Below are positions 1-11,367 of a stretch of DNA of 64,000 nt, piece after piece. The notes under the pieces were generated by a model, which did no database searches, had not been told where the DNA came from, and worked only from the letters and a program-made list of their open reading frames with translations. This stretch comes from Liquidambar formosana (taxonomy: Eukaryota; Streptophyta; Magnoliopsida; Saxifragales; Altingiaceae): NCBI GenBank assembly GCA_039720395.1, contig CM077823.1, positions 31,330,371 to 31,394,370 of the forward strand. The letters run 5' to 3'. Position 1 is the first letter of the stretch. The number at the start of each line of letters is the position of its first letter. Both the position numbers and the translations under genes were made by a program.

Positions 1-1490
1 TGTTATGTTTGATGCTACAATCAATAGGAAAATTCTTAAATCTTTGCCTATTAGGTTCCTTCCTAAGATCACTTCCATTAAAGATAATAAAGATTTAGAT
101 ACCATGAAAAATGAAGACTTGGTTGGTGAAATTCAGAATTATGACATGAAGTTTTGCAAACCTAAGAAAGAACCTAAAAACATTGCAATTGTCTTAAGTA
201 CTATGAGTGAGAAGTCTAACAAACATGATTCTAGGACTAACTTTGAATTTGATATTTCTAAGGAGGACATTGCCTACTTTGTTAAAAATTTAAAAAAAAT
301 TCTTCAAAAATCCTAGAAGTAGTGTTTCCAATTTTAGAAATAGTAGTGTTGCTAGCTCTAGTAGTAACAATGGATCTAATTCTAGCAAAGGTAGTGGTTC
401 TAGTTCCAATAAGGATGGGAGGGATAGAAATAGGTCTAGATCTCAGTCTAGAACTCAGGAAGAGAGACTAAATGAAATGAATGGTGAGAGAGATAAAATT
501 CAATGTTATGAATGTCATGGTTTCGGTTATATTGCTCCTAAATGTGCTAATACTAAGAAAAAACAAAGTAGTGGTCAGAAAAATGGAAAGAGGTATAATG
601 CTACTTTGAGTGACAATGAGACTAAGTCAAATTCTTCTAAGAATTCTTCCAAGGAGAATATGATAACTCCAATTTCATGACCTTTATTTCTATTCACCAA
701 GTTAATGGTAAAATCTCAACTAGTGTTATTGATTCTGAGAGTCAGGAGGAGTCTAAAGAAGATGAGATTAATTTTGAAAATTTGATATGATTTTGACTCA
801 TATTCTTTTGGCCTTTACTTTCGTAAAGATCAGTTTTTTTTTTTTCAACTTATAAAACCTTCCTATTTGATCTGATTCCGACTCCTATTCTTTTGAGGTT
901 TCTTTGTCTCTATATATAAGGCTATTACAATAGAAGAGGCTAAGCAAGCCTCTCCCCTATTAGGTTTTCATTGAATATCTTGCTTCCTTCTCTCTAGAGC
1001 TCTTCAACTTAAGATTTTCACTTATATGCTCTAGAGATTCATTCAAACCATAACCTTCAACACATCCTTGAGTGTGTGTGGCCGAAGTTCACCAGTGCCA
1101 TTGTGACGGAGATTAAGCTTATGAGCTTATGGATTAGAGAATCACTTGAAAGAGGATCGATGCTATCCGAAGCCGTGAAGACACCGGAGATCGATGGACA
1201 GGTCGTGGGAGTGAAGGCGATTACTTAAGTCCGTAGGGGTCTGTAAGTATTGTGTCTTGTACTCATTGCTTTCTTAGTGGATTCGCTTCAACTGGACGAG
1301 GTCCCGTGGTTTTTCCCTGTTAGGGTTTTTCCACATAAAAATTCTCTTATGATATTTTTATTGCTTTATAGTTTGATTTATGTGTGATTGATTGATAGCT
1401 TTTAGGGTTCGAAGTGATTGAATAAAAATTGGGTAAGATAAATTTAAATACCTATTCAACCTCTTCTAAGTATTACAAGCTTGGTAAAAC
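1..1490 (+). mobile_element. 5'-truncated LTR retrotransposon: gag followed directly by an LTR-like end
   Basis: The window opens inside a copia-type gag (about 5-780). It passes with no protease, integrase or reverse transcriptase into an LTR-like region (about 785-1488). That region has a TATA-like TCTATATATAAGG near 908, a long GC-richer leader, and an end resembling SIRE-type LTRs (ACCTATTCAACCTCTTCTA near 1450). The 5' LTR and the start of gag lie outside the window, so LTR identity and target duplication cannot be tested. The missing pol suggests either an internally deleted copy or a non-autonomous TR-GAG-like element. The LTR limits are approximate. Confidence 0.6.
5..780 (+). pseudogene. 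copia-type gag remnant (UBN2-like plus zinc knuckle), frameshifted
   Basis: The first open stretch (5-316, 103 residues) has the helical gag signature of plant copia elements (KILKSLPIRF, then a Lys/Asp-rich stretch and MKNEDLVGEIQNY). The frame is lost at an A-rich run near 290-316. It resumes in another frame at 477-680, where a zinc knuckle reads CYECHGFGYIAPKC. The family consensus is C-x2-C-x4-H-x4-C; here the His position is Tyr, so metal binding should be impaired. A Ser/Asn/Lys-rich tail follows and the reading ends by about 780. The gag would package element RNA in cytoplasmic particles; this copy is dead. Confidence 0.65.
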
Positions 1491-1629
1491 CGGAATTTCA
1501 GTAGCTAGCCGAAATGATGTTAACTAAAATAGCTATCCATACGTTAGCCCCTTGAAAAAGGAAAAAAGTGATTTGACTAACTAAAATAGTAAAAAGAGTT
1601 GGATAGCTAGCTTCTTGGAGATGCTCTAA
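1490..1629. mobile_element. PIF/Harbinger-type (Tourist-like) MITE, 5'-truncated
   Basis: The segment ends CTTGGAGATGCTC (to 1626) followed by TAA. This is the classic Harbinger/Tourist terminal repeat (GAGCATCTCCAA read inverted) plus TAA target. The homologous place in MRS2 copy 4 intron 3 (about 48808) reads AGTAAGGAGTG with no insertion, so it behaves as the empty site. The opposite end is lost next to the LTR retrotransposon remnant. Confidence 0.55.
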
Positions 1630-2415
1630 GGAGTGATTTAAGTTGCAGGACGGAAAAGGACAAAAGAAGGGCCAAAAAGAACACGTTAGGAGGTTGTGAA
1701 AGAAGAAATGGTGATCTATGATATTATTGAATATATGGCCCTAGATAGTTGGCTAAAAGGTCAGAAATGATTTTTGTAGGTGCCCGAGTAATTTGGATAT
1801 AAAGGCTTCGTCGAGTTAAGTTTATACGTAGTGTTGTAGATACAATGATTATAAATATGTTAACTAGTAAAGCAATTCTACAATTGCTTGGTTCAATTAA
1901 TGCCCATGTAAACAGCGCGCGTAGAAAGATCATCCTAACCTTCATGTGGGGACATCAAAAGAAAGACATGAATATATAGACCAGCAAAATGGAAACATCC
2001 CATTGGAAGCCATATAGTTAATTAACATCTTCGTTATATATGTTGTTTTGAGCAAACTGGTTGTCATTGCATTATTTTCTTTGTATGTCTAGATATTTTT
2101 ATTTATTAGCTGATGTGCAATGGTAAAAGTCTTTGGCTACCAAGCGTGAAAGTGTAGGTTTGAGTCTTGATAATGGCCTATTTTGAATAAAAGAACAAAG
2201 ATTAGGACTGTATTTGGCTTAACTTTACCAAAGCCCCGCTTAGAGGGGACAAGCACTAGGTAATGGCCTTTTATGGTTATAGATTTACTGTTTGTACCCC
2301 TAGCCTATTGAACTGATCTATTGACTCTATATCCTGCTCTCTCTCTCTCTCTCCAAAGAAAGTGTTTTCCTCTTTGATTCTGTCTAATTAATAGTGCACA
2401 CATATTCATCTCCAG
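1630..2415 (+). repeat. segmental duplicate of MRS2-3 intron 3 (matches 48811-49611)
   Basis: This stretch is colinear with the last 0.8 kb of intron 3 of MRS2 copy 4. Shared blocks include ATATATGGCCCTAGATA near 1733 and 48900, CAATTCTACAATTGCTTGG near 1871 and 49041, and the SINE-like block at 2110. It shows that copy 1 once had upstream intron and that exons 1-3 were lost on the left, where retroelement DNA now sits. Confidence 0.8.
2108..2300 (+). mobile_element. tRNA-derived SINE-like repeat in MRS2 intron 3 (copy 1)
   Basis: It carries a polymerase III A-box-like block (GTGCAATGGTAAAAG, about 2115) and a B-box-like block (AGGTTTGAGTCTTG, about 2157) at tRNA-like spacing. The same repeat lies at the matching place in copy 4 (about 49309-49500), so it was in the intron before the duplication. 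The 3' limit is uncertain. Confidence 0.45.
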
Positions 2416-4468
2416 GTAAGGAATGAATTAGAACACCTGCTTGATGATGATGAAGATATGGCTGAGATGTATCTGACTGACAAGATGTTTCAACAGAACA
2501 TTGAAAATTTTTCTGTATCTTCTATAAATGAAAGGGATGGCATGGATAATGGAGTTCTTCAATCAGATATGGATGACAAGCACCTAATATCCACAACTAT
2601 CAGTTTTAAAACAAAGAGGTCCCCCCCTTCCCCCTTTCATTTTTTTTGCTTTACCATCTATATATACCACCTCAAAATTCTCACTCTAATGTGTCAGGAT
2701 TCCTGCTGAAATTTCATTGGAAGCTAATGGGGGTTCCACTAATTATGAAGATGACATTCAAGATATTGACAATAATCCACATCGTATATTTGGCATGCCT
2801 AACGTATTGTGCAGAGACAGCCATGGAACCGATAGTAGTTCCACACATAATGATAATAGAAAGCACCTTGATGTGGAGGAGCTTGAAATGCTTTTGGAGG
2901 CATACTTTGTACAAATTGATGGTACACTGAGCAAACTATCCACAGTACGCAACTCAACTTCACCCCCTGATTGTTTCATTTTGCATTTTCTTAATAAAAT
3001 GCTCAAGTTCTCCAGGATTACTAGATGTGTTCTTCTTGCCGAAGTTCACTGCAGCTTCGAATTTATTTAACTCACTTGAGCAATTTAATGTAGCATTTAT
3101 TAGCTTGTCACTTTGTCTTCTTGCCAAAGTGGTATTTTATATACAATATGCTAGCACTATCCCAATTACTTATTAAACTACTACGTGACGCAATTTTACC
3201 AATAGGCTGATGGTCCAATGTATCCCCGCCACATTAATTGTGAAAGGTAGTATGATCAAGATTTGCTATATTTTTTTTTTCATTTTTGCGTTTACAATGA
3301 TAGGTTATGTTACATGGACCAAATGTCATATTCATCTGTATTGGAAAGTCTCACATCCTACATCGTTTAAATATAAAAATTTGATATGACTTAATATATC
3401 TGTTTGGATCCTCCACCTAATAACTTAAACATTTAGGTTAAAAACTTAACAGGATAACAAAGCCCTTTGTCTTGTTAGGCCTGCACATAAAAGGAGGGAC
3501 AATGTTGGGTATGTATTATTGTACATTAAAATTCATATTTAAAGTTTTAAACCCCTTGAAAAAATAAAAATTAAAAAGGACAATCAACAAATAAACAAAT
3601 TAGAAAGTGACCCTAAACGTATTTGATCTGTATCCAATGTACCCCTTTCATATCCAAGGAGTATTCGAAACTATCTGATGATACAACATTATTTTTAAGT
3701 TTCGATACATACGGACTATATCCGATATGTATCGAGGAGCATCGATATCAGATATGGATACAATGTGAATACTTGGGGGGCGTAAGGGTATCTATGCTTC
3801 ACAGATTGTACGTGTTCCATGTACAAATGACAAACAAGAACTCCTTTTGAAAAAGTTTGTTGTTCTGTGGATTTTAACGCATTTGTACTGAATGTGTTCT
3901 ATGAAAATGCAGTATCAAAAAGGATATACTATATCCTGTAACATTATGTTTGGATAAGGAATTTGTGGGTGAAATTTGTCTTTGAGATGGAATTTGTAAA
4001 ACTTCTAAGGTGGAATTTTCTTATAAAAATTTTACAAATTCCATCTCAAAGACAAATTCCTTAGTCCAAACAAAGCTTCAGGGTTTAACTTGAGAATGAG
4101 TTAAATTCTTGAACTTTTGTAGCTTATTTCGTAGATGTTATTGACATTTTCTATTTTGGTGGTGATTTTTACTTGTAAGCTGAGGGAGTATGTCGATGAC
4201 ACAGAGGACTACATCACCATAATGTTGGATGACAGACAAAACCAACTCTTACACATGAGGGTCGTGATGATAACAGCAGCCATAGTAATCAATGCATTTG
4301 GTATTGTGGCCAGCCTTTTTAGCATGAGTCTCGGAGTTGAGCATACTCAATAATCCGATATCAGCGACGCAAAAGTGGGTGTACATTGCTTGTGGCGGCA
4401 CTATTGGGACCATTTTCCTTTACGTCTTTGCTATTGCCTGGTACAAGTACAAGGGTATCATACACTAA
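2416..4468 (+). pseudogene. MRS2-3: MRS2-3-like Mg2+ transporter, copy 1: exons 4-6 only, damaged
   Basis: The exons read: exon 4 at 2416-2579 (VRNELEHLLDDDEDMAEMYL), exon 5 at 2698-2944 (LDVEELEMLLEAYFVQIDGT) and exon 6 at 4180-4468 (LREYVDDTEDYI, then the membrane region). MRS2 proteins are CorA-superfamily Mg2+ channels whose first C-terminal membrane helix ends in the filter motif Gly-Met-Asn. Here that motif is Ser-Met-Ser (near residue 50 of exon 6). One inserted base after VEH, relative to copies 2 and 4, then brings a stop at about 4352. The original frame can be followed afterwards (KWVY, CGGTIGTIFLY, AWYKYKG) to the stop at 4466-4468. Exons 1-3 are absent. Exon 4 appears to end at a GC donor. 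A 139 bp MITE sits in intron 5. Confidence 0.85.
3942..4080. mobile_element. foldback MITE in intron 5 of MRS2 copy 1
   Basis: The left arm (TTTGGATAAGGAATTTGT, then TTTGAGATGGAATTTGTAAAA) is the reverse complement of the right arm (TTTTACAAATTCCATCTCAAA, then GACAAATTCCTTAGTCCAAA). Copies 2 and 4 run straight from ATATCCTGTAA to GGGTTT at this spot, so the element arrived in copy 1 after the copies separated. No clear target duplication is visible. Confidence 0.75.
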
Positions 4469-5417
4469 TTGAGGACCTATTGTATATTGCTAACTAAGAG
4501 AGCCCTTCTCTGGTTTCATGTGTGTTGTGTCTTACATTTAAGCATTGTTTAATTATATACACCAAAATCAGTTTGTGTAACATCTTTCAATATTAAGTTC
4601 TAACAGTTGTTGTTCATTACTTGACGAGATGCTTTGATTGTGGTTACCTTTTTTTTTTTTTTTTTTTTTTTTGGTGACATAACTGTGGCCGGATAATGAT
4701 ATTGCAACTTAGATACATTGGTTTTTGGTGCCTCCTTTGCAGGGGCTTATTTGTTTCTTATTTAGGGGTATTTGGGAGTTTTTCTTGGTGTATGGCAGTG
4801 TTTCCATCTTAATAATATTAATTTTTTTGTGGTTCAAAAACTTAGATACATTAGTTCACAGTCTTGATCAGGTCAACACGTGTTGATATAAGTTATATCA
4901 GTACCATGCATGAGTTAGGATCCTCTGCTTGAGTACTTGGGTGCATCCAATGACTTTAAAAAGCACAGCTGCCTGTCCCATTTATGCGCTTGTTTTTTTT
5001 TCAACCATTAGATTTCCCAAACAACCCAAGTAGAGGATACTCTCTCCACCATGCATTGGGCCAAGTTGTACCTCATGCATTAATTGGTCCAACGTATCTC
5101 AAAACCCACTAATACACAAGGTACAAGCCTCAATGCAGATGTTGATATAAGTTATATTAACACGTACTTACTTGATCATCATCCCATTGGTTCATTGGTT
5201 AATTAAGTTTGTCAAACCCCTGGTATTTTATGTGGGTAACTAGGTATGGCCCAAGATTATGGGGTACATATTATTTTTCCACATTGAGTCGTCTATGGAA
5301 TTGGAATGGTTGCCATGGCCTCCAATCTACATTCCACATTGCTGTTAGATCTCTTATGTGTAGAAAAAGGTTCTGCCATGTCATCCCGGTGGATCCATCT
5401 AGTTACCATAGACTAAA
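4469..5417 (+). repeat. 3' flank of MRS2 copy 1, homologous to the flanks of copies 2 and 4
   Basis: It is colinear with 21156-21590 (copy 2) and in part with 51975-52400 (copy 4). Shared blocks include GAGGACCTATTGTATATTG after the stop codon, TATACACCAAAA, and CCTGGTATTTTATGTGGGTAAC near 5219. It holds a long T run at about 4651-4672. No gene is seen. Homology stops near 5350, shortly before the Helitron. Confidence 0.7.
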
Positions 5418-5588
5418 TCTATATCTATATCTATACTACCTATAAAAAGCTGAATGTGAGAAAAACTTTTGATTAACTAAAATACCCTTATTTTAAATTT
5501 TAAATACACAACTACCCTTCTGCACCATTTTAATCTTATTGTAGTTGAATAGATGATAACTACTATTGTAGTAAGGTTTATATAGGAG

Positions 5589-5886
5589 TGTTGAGGAAAT
5601 TTAATAATTTGCATGTGGGTTGTCCTAGTCTTTAGTGAGTTTGTTTACCTAGTCATTTGCACATGGGTCGTCCTAGTCTTTAATGAGTTTGTCTACATAG
5701 TCATAGGAGTTTGTTTTTAACGTGGATAGTTGCCTATTTTCATGTTGCTTTCAGTTATGTATTAGCCTATTTATAGGCTGTTTGTTTATCAATGAAATGT
5801 AGAAAAGTTTATCCTCTACTTTCTCTATATCCTCTGCTTCCTACTGTTAATTGTGTAAAACATCCTTTAGTATTTTGTTTATATCA
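5589..5886 (+). repeat. copia 5' LTR
   Basis: It runs TGTTGAGG...TATATCA with a TATA-like CTATTTATAGG near 5768. It is 49 bp longer than its partner because a block containing GTCGTCCTAGTCTTTA is repeated at about 5612-5705. Confidence 0.92.
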
Positions 5887-5887
5887 G

Positions 5888-5899
5888 TGGTATCAGAGC
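5888..5899 (+). promoter_or_regulatory. primer-binding site (initiator Met-tRNA)
   Basis: TGGTATCAGAGC, one base after the 5' LTR, is the standard plant copia primer site pairing with the 3' end of initiator Met-tRNA to prime minus-strand synthesis. Confidence 0.9.
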
Positions 5900-6566
5900 A
5901 GGTTTTTAGGAGAGAAAAAGTGAAATTGATGGCTTCCGAAAGTTTTGTACAGCCAGCCATTCCACGCTTTGACGGTCAATATGATCATTGGAGCATGCTC
6001 ATGGAGAACTTCTTAAGGTCCAAAGAATATTAAACGGTTGTTGTTTCTGTAGTAGCAAAACCAGCAGAAGGTGTTGTGCTAACAGATGTGCAAAAGACAG
6101 AGCTTGAAGACCTGAAGTTAAAGGATCTTAAAGCAAAGAATTATCTCTTCCAAGCTATTGATCGCTCAATCTTGGAAACCATTCTTTGCAAGGACACCGC
6201 TAAGCATATTTGGGATACCATGAAGAAGAAGTACCAAAGTACAACAAGGTCTAAGAGACAGTAGCTTCAAGCACTTCATTCAGAGTTTGAAATGCTTCGA
6301 ATGAAGTTAGAAGAATCAATTACAGACTTTTTTTCAAGAATGATGGCAATCGTTAACAAGATGCAGATCCATGGCGATAAAGACAAAGGATGTCCTCATT
6401 GTTGAGAAGATTCTTCGATCCTTAACACCACAATTTAATTTTATTGTTGTTCTATAGAAGAAGCTAATGATGTTGGTTTACTGTCAATTGATGAATTACA
6501 AAGTTCTTTGTTGGTTCATGAGCAAAAAATTAATCAACAGGAAAAAGAAGAATAAGCATTGAAGGC

Positions 6567-7893
6567 TGTTGGTCCCCATTGGCTTTTATCCAAGGGTATC
6601 TTTGGGATTTTGATGATAACAAGAAATTAATGAGAGTTCTAATGGTTTAAATGTCAAGCTAATGATCAAAGCTAGGTACTAAAGCTCAAAACCACTCAAG
6701 CATAAGCTCAAAAGGATCAATGACTCAAGTACATGCACTCGATAGCACAACCAAGCCATGTAACTCAAGGCTCATGTCCAAATCATCAAGAACAATCAAG
6801 CATGATGCAACAAGAGCATAAAAAGCAAGCAAAGGACCTTCAAGAACCTCAAGCCATGCAAACATCATCAATGAAGATTCATTTAGGCTACAAGAGAGGT
6901 TTTAGGTTCCAAAGTGTACATAATTGTTCATGACATTGCTTTAATGACTTAGATGGACCTTAGGACCTTTAATCATAATGAATTTATCATTTGCAAGAGG
7001 CCTAAGTTGATAGAAATGGTCTTAATAGTAGAAAACACCTTAAAAGAGGCTAAACCTAGAAAAATACAAGGTTTAGTCGACTACATCTTTGATGTAGTCA
7101 ACTACATCATGTAAAAATAGACCAGTTTGGCTACTGGTTTATTTAGTCGACTATATGGGAAGGTTTAGTCTACTAAATCATGCTGAAATGGCCTATTCTT
7201 GCCTACTGGTTTATTTAGTCAACTATATAGAATGTTTAGTCGACTATATCACTCAAAATGAGCTGTAACGGTTAGGTTTTTTGAAAGCCCAATAATGCAT
7301 TTATTGCCACCTAAATGGCTCTTTCCCGGCATTTAATGCTTGCAACAGCCATTTTAGGCCATATGGGTATAAATACAAGCATTCAAACTCATCTATGAGT
7401 ATCCATACAAGAGCAATCAATTCCCATCCTTTGAAAAAGAGCTTTCAAGCCCTAATTCTTAAAGAGCATTCAATTGAGCAACTATTAGAAGTTTGTTGAG
7501 CTTTCAAGAGTTGTATTTACTACTAGAGTGATTATTTACAACAAACCAACTTCAAATTCAAGAGTTGTAAGGGTTGTGTGAACTCTAGTGAGATAAGAGA
7601 GATTTGTCTTGAAGAGAACTTCTCTTTGTAAAAGGTTTGATCTCCACCCTTGAAGGAGATTGTCATAGTGGATTGTGGAATTCTTAAGCAGCGCTTTTGA
7701 GGCAAGGACGTAGGCGAGAAGGCCAAACCTCGTTAAAATCTTGTGTTTGCATTCTTGAACTCCTTCTTATTATTGCTTATTGTTGAATTTTATCTTGTTT
7801 GCAATAATCTGAATTTTAGTTTGTGATAATTGTCTTTAATTGGCCTATAAACCCTATTCACCCCCCTCTAGGGTTTTTACACTTGGGATAACA
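6567..7893 (+). mobile_element. solo LTR (SIRE-like copia) inserted in the copia gag
   Basis: It begins TGTTGGTCCCCATTGG with the widely shared GGGATTTTGATGATAACAA block, and ends with CCTATTCACCCCCCTCTAGG followed by GGGATAACA. These ends are typical of SIRE-type plant LTRs. The gag frame is interrupted exactly here. Flanks AAGGC (6562-6566) and AAAGC (7894-7898) are a one-mismatch target duplication. A TATA-like GGTATAAATACAAGC lies near 7366. The palindrome TAGTCGACTA recurs at 7074, 7144 and 7236. With no internal region, it is most simply a solo LTR left by recombination. Confidence 0.82.
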
Positions 7894-8381
7894 AAAGCCT
7901 TATTAGAAAATCACTTTACACCCAGTAGAGCTGATAGAAGACTGAGGAAGAGGCATAGGTTAAGGTAGAGGAAGCAGAAGCAACAATGATCGTGGGATCC
8001 AACAACAAAATCATCATTATCAAGAGAGTCAATTTCAAGGAAGAGGCAGAGGACGTGGAAGCCACCACTCAACTACTTATAGATCAAAGTCAACAGACAA
8101 GTCCAATGTTAAGTGTTATAGATGTCATAGGTATGGCCACTATAAATCAGAATGTCAAACTGATTTGAATAAACAAAGTGGAGATCAAACTAACTTTGCA
8201 GAAAAGGAAGAAGAAGTGTCTCTTTTGATGGTGTGTCATGAAGGAAGAAAGTCAACAAAACATGTGGTATTTAGACACTGGCTGCAGCAACCACATGTGT
8301 GGAGAAAAAAAGGCATTTTCTGACTTGGATGAATCCTTTCGTAGCTCTGTTAAGTTTGGTGACAACTCTATAATTTCTGTT

Positions 8382-11367
8382 TGTGAACCCACGAAAAAGC
8401 ACGGCCCACAAGGGTTTGGTGGGATACGAGAAACACAACAAATTAAAAGGAATCGCCACCTCATTTTTTAAGGAATAGAGGAAAATCATAAAATTTTTTA
8501 TTTTCAAAACCACATGACTCCATTTTGAAAGGAAAGGCAAAGTCTTTAAAACCAGAAAATTGGATTCGGGGGCTAAGTTATGATGTGGGAAGGTTCTGGG
8601 CTTAAGCCCATAGGCACCCACATCGCCCGAATCGGTCTCTTAATTTGATTGGGCTAACTTAATAACTTAATCACATGCAAATCAATATCAATCAATAAAA
8701 TACAGTATGCATATCAATCAATGATCCATCCTACTCCTCTATCAATCATATGTGATGGATAAAAGGATAAAAAGAAAAGGAAAAGAAAACCTAGGACACT
8801 TAGTATCCTAGGACAGACTTGAACATCAATTGAGCGCCTACGTACTATGTATGGAAATACATGGATCAAAGTCCACGTAGTTCAAAAAGAATAGGGTTAA
8901 ACCCTAATAGAGACTTATGGTAAACCTTAGGTTTCCTTCCATAGAGATTTTCAAAGACAAACGATCCTCAATAGGATTTCAATGAAAGATATAAACTTTT
9001 GAAAAGGGGGTGGAAAGAAACCCTAGAATTTACCATATCCCTCTATTAGAGAATAACCCTATGAGGGAGAAGAGAAAAGAAAAAAAATTAAGAAAAGTGA
9101 ATTAGGGCACTTCATACCCTACTTATCTTGTGCAATTTACTCCAAGCTGATAGCAAGCTTAAGTGATAACAACCTTATTTGCAATAAGGCAATTATTGTA
9201 CCTATTTGTACCCTTATAAGTGCATAAAACCATGCAAAGAGAACAAAGCACTAATCTGGACAAAATCACATTAAAACCTAAAATTATCCATTAATCATGC
9301 AAACAATAAGAATAATAAATAACTACAAACCCTAACATAACCCTACATGCAATGACCTATCTAACATGCTATAAAAACTTATAAAAAAAACATACTAACA
9401 ATCATGAGAGACTCCAATAATATCAATAAACATGATGACAAAGCCTATTCTAATAAAAAAGATGACATTTTATGTAAAATATGAAAACATGCCTTCCTAT
9501 GGCGAGCTTTCTTAAGCAAAACTATCCTAAGATAATTTCAGGTAAAAAAAGTCATTATGGGGAGGTGCAATCATCATATCCTACGTAAAATATATGTATT
9601 AGAACACAATAGAAGTGATTTCATGCTTAAACACATCACAGAAAGCTCTCATGCAAAACCTTACTTAACAAAAAGGATAATTATCCTTAAAAAGGATAAT
9701 CTCTCCAAAAACCCTATAAAATCTACTATATGAATGCAAACCTAGCATGATTCAACTATATGCAGCATATATAAAATGACCATGATGAGAAACAACTCAC
9801 AGAATTATCCTAAATATGCTTGTCTGAAACTTGTGTGAATTTAGGATTATCGAAACCCTAATTTCACAACTATACATTAAAACCTATGAAACGACTGCTA
9901 ACAGATGCTCAAATCATCATGAATATCATTCATATTATATATATTAACTAACAAGAGCCTCAACTCATGACAATTATCACAGCAACTAAGACATATGAAC
10001 TATGCATGATTTAAGGAGATAGAAAAGATAATACTTTCAAAACCTTAGTAAACTAAAGTTTTTCAGGCATATAAAACCATAAATCATCTTAAATCATTCA
10101 TATCACATCATAAAAACATTGAATTATCCTAACTGTGGAACTACTACATGCACTAGAACTATCATAGAAGAAAGAAGAAGAAGAAGACCTATATTCAGCA
10201 ATGGAAAGGGGTGTTTACCTCTTGTAGAGCTCCCTTGCCTTCAAACTCCTTGCTTTCTTGCTTGCCTTGAGTCCAAGAGCCTCCCCTTGATGTCCTTCTA
10301 GCTCTCCAAACTCGTAGCTCCCTTTCTTTCTAAGTATAAAGTGCACTTGCCCTCCCCCTATATGCTGAACATCATGTTCTTTATATGAAAGATTGACCTC
10401 CTAAACCAATGGCTAAGATTAATTCATTAGATAATGATCCTAGGGCTTTTAGAGACTCTCTTAGGTGCTCAAACAACTCAAACTTACACACTCCTAGGAA
10501 GAAATAACTTGCAAGGGCGGAGGAATCCGTCAGAGGAGGGCAAAAGGAGTCAAATTCCTAAACGAAGATGGACTCCTCGGGTGACCATCTAGGCCTGGAC
10601 AGTTAGCTGTCTAGGCCTAGACGGCTGACCGTCCAGCCCCGAACGGTTACCCGAGGGTCCTCTCTATTCCGCTCTAGTTTTGACTCCTAATTGCTCTAGA
10701 AGTCCTACAGATGTCAAATTATGTCCGATTTTGATGAAATAAAAGTCCAAAACAATTGTGTTTCGAAGGGGAACACATTTTTAGGCATTTTAGGACAAAA
10801 ATCCTTAACCAGGGGTGCATGGTTAGGTTTTACAAAAGCGGCTAGGCATGGTGCACCTACCGTCGCAAAGCTTGGGTTTGCACATAAGGTTAAACCAAAT
10901 GCTTTCCAAATCTAAATTCAACCTTTTTAATCATGCCTAAGATGTAAATAAAGCCCAATTGAAGTTAAATGAGAGAAAAATTGAGTGGGTCTTGTGAGTC
11001 AATTTTAGCAAACTAAGAAAAGGTCTTTTAGCTAACCCGAACCATTATGAGCTGACTTGATCTTAAACCATTAGTTCATGAAATTGAACCTATATATAGA
11101 CTCTATATAACCATATGAACTCTAAGGAATGACTCGAGACTCATTCCAAAGTCAAATGGAAAATAAACGACTCAAAAGACGATTATGCCCTTAAAGTCGC
11201 AAAAGTTCTTATTGACTATTGAAATGAACTCCAAATCACTTTAAAATTCATACACATGATATTCAATGCCATAGAAACTCAATGCAAAAGACTATACTCA
11301 AAAAGAACTCAAAAAGCTACATGAAATGATGAATTCCTAGCTAAGGTGACAAAAATGGGGTGTGATA
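8382..11367 (+). mobile_element. large solo LTR, probably Ty3/gypsy Tat/Ogre-like, inserted in the copia protease
   Basis: The protease frame stops at ATTTCTGTT and continues after 2986 bp at CTGTTATGGG, so CTGTT (8377-8381 and 11368-11372) is a perfect 5-bp target duplication. The insert begins TGTGAACCCACG and ends GGGTGTGATA, i.e. TG...TA where TG...CA is expected. The early GAATCGCCACCTCATTTTTT block and the later GATTGGGCTAACTTAAT resemble Tat-clade LTRs. The interior holds no retroelement protein and no second terminal copy, so it is a solo LTR. GACGGTCAG-like inverted motifs cluster at 10580-10650. Confidence 0.8.

Noticed and set aside
2646..2930. Open frame overlapping exon 5 of MRS2 copy 1
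   Set aside because: It is the +1 frame of the exon; the matching frame in copy 4 is equally open by shared descent, while the family match is in the other frame.
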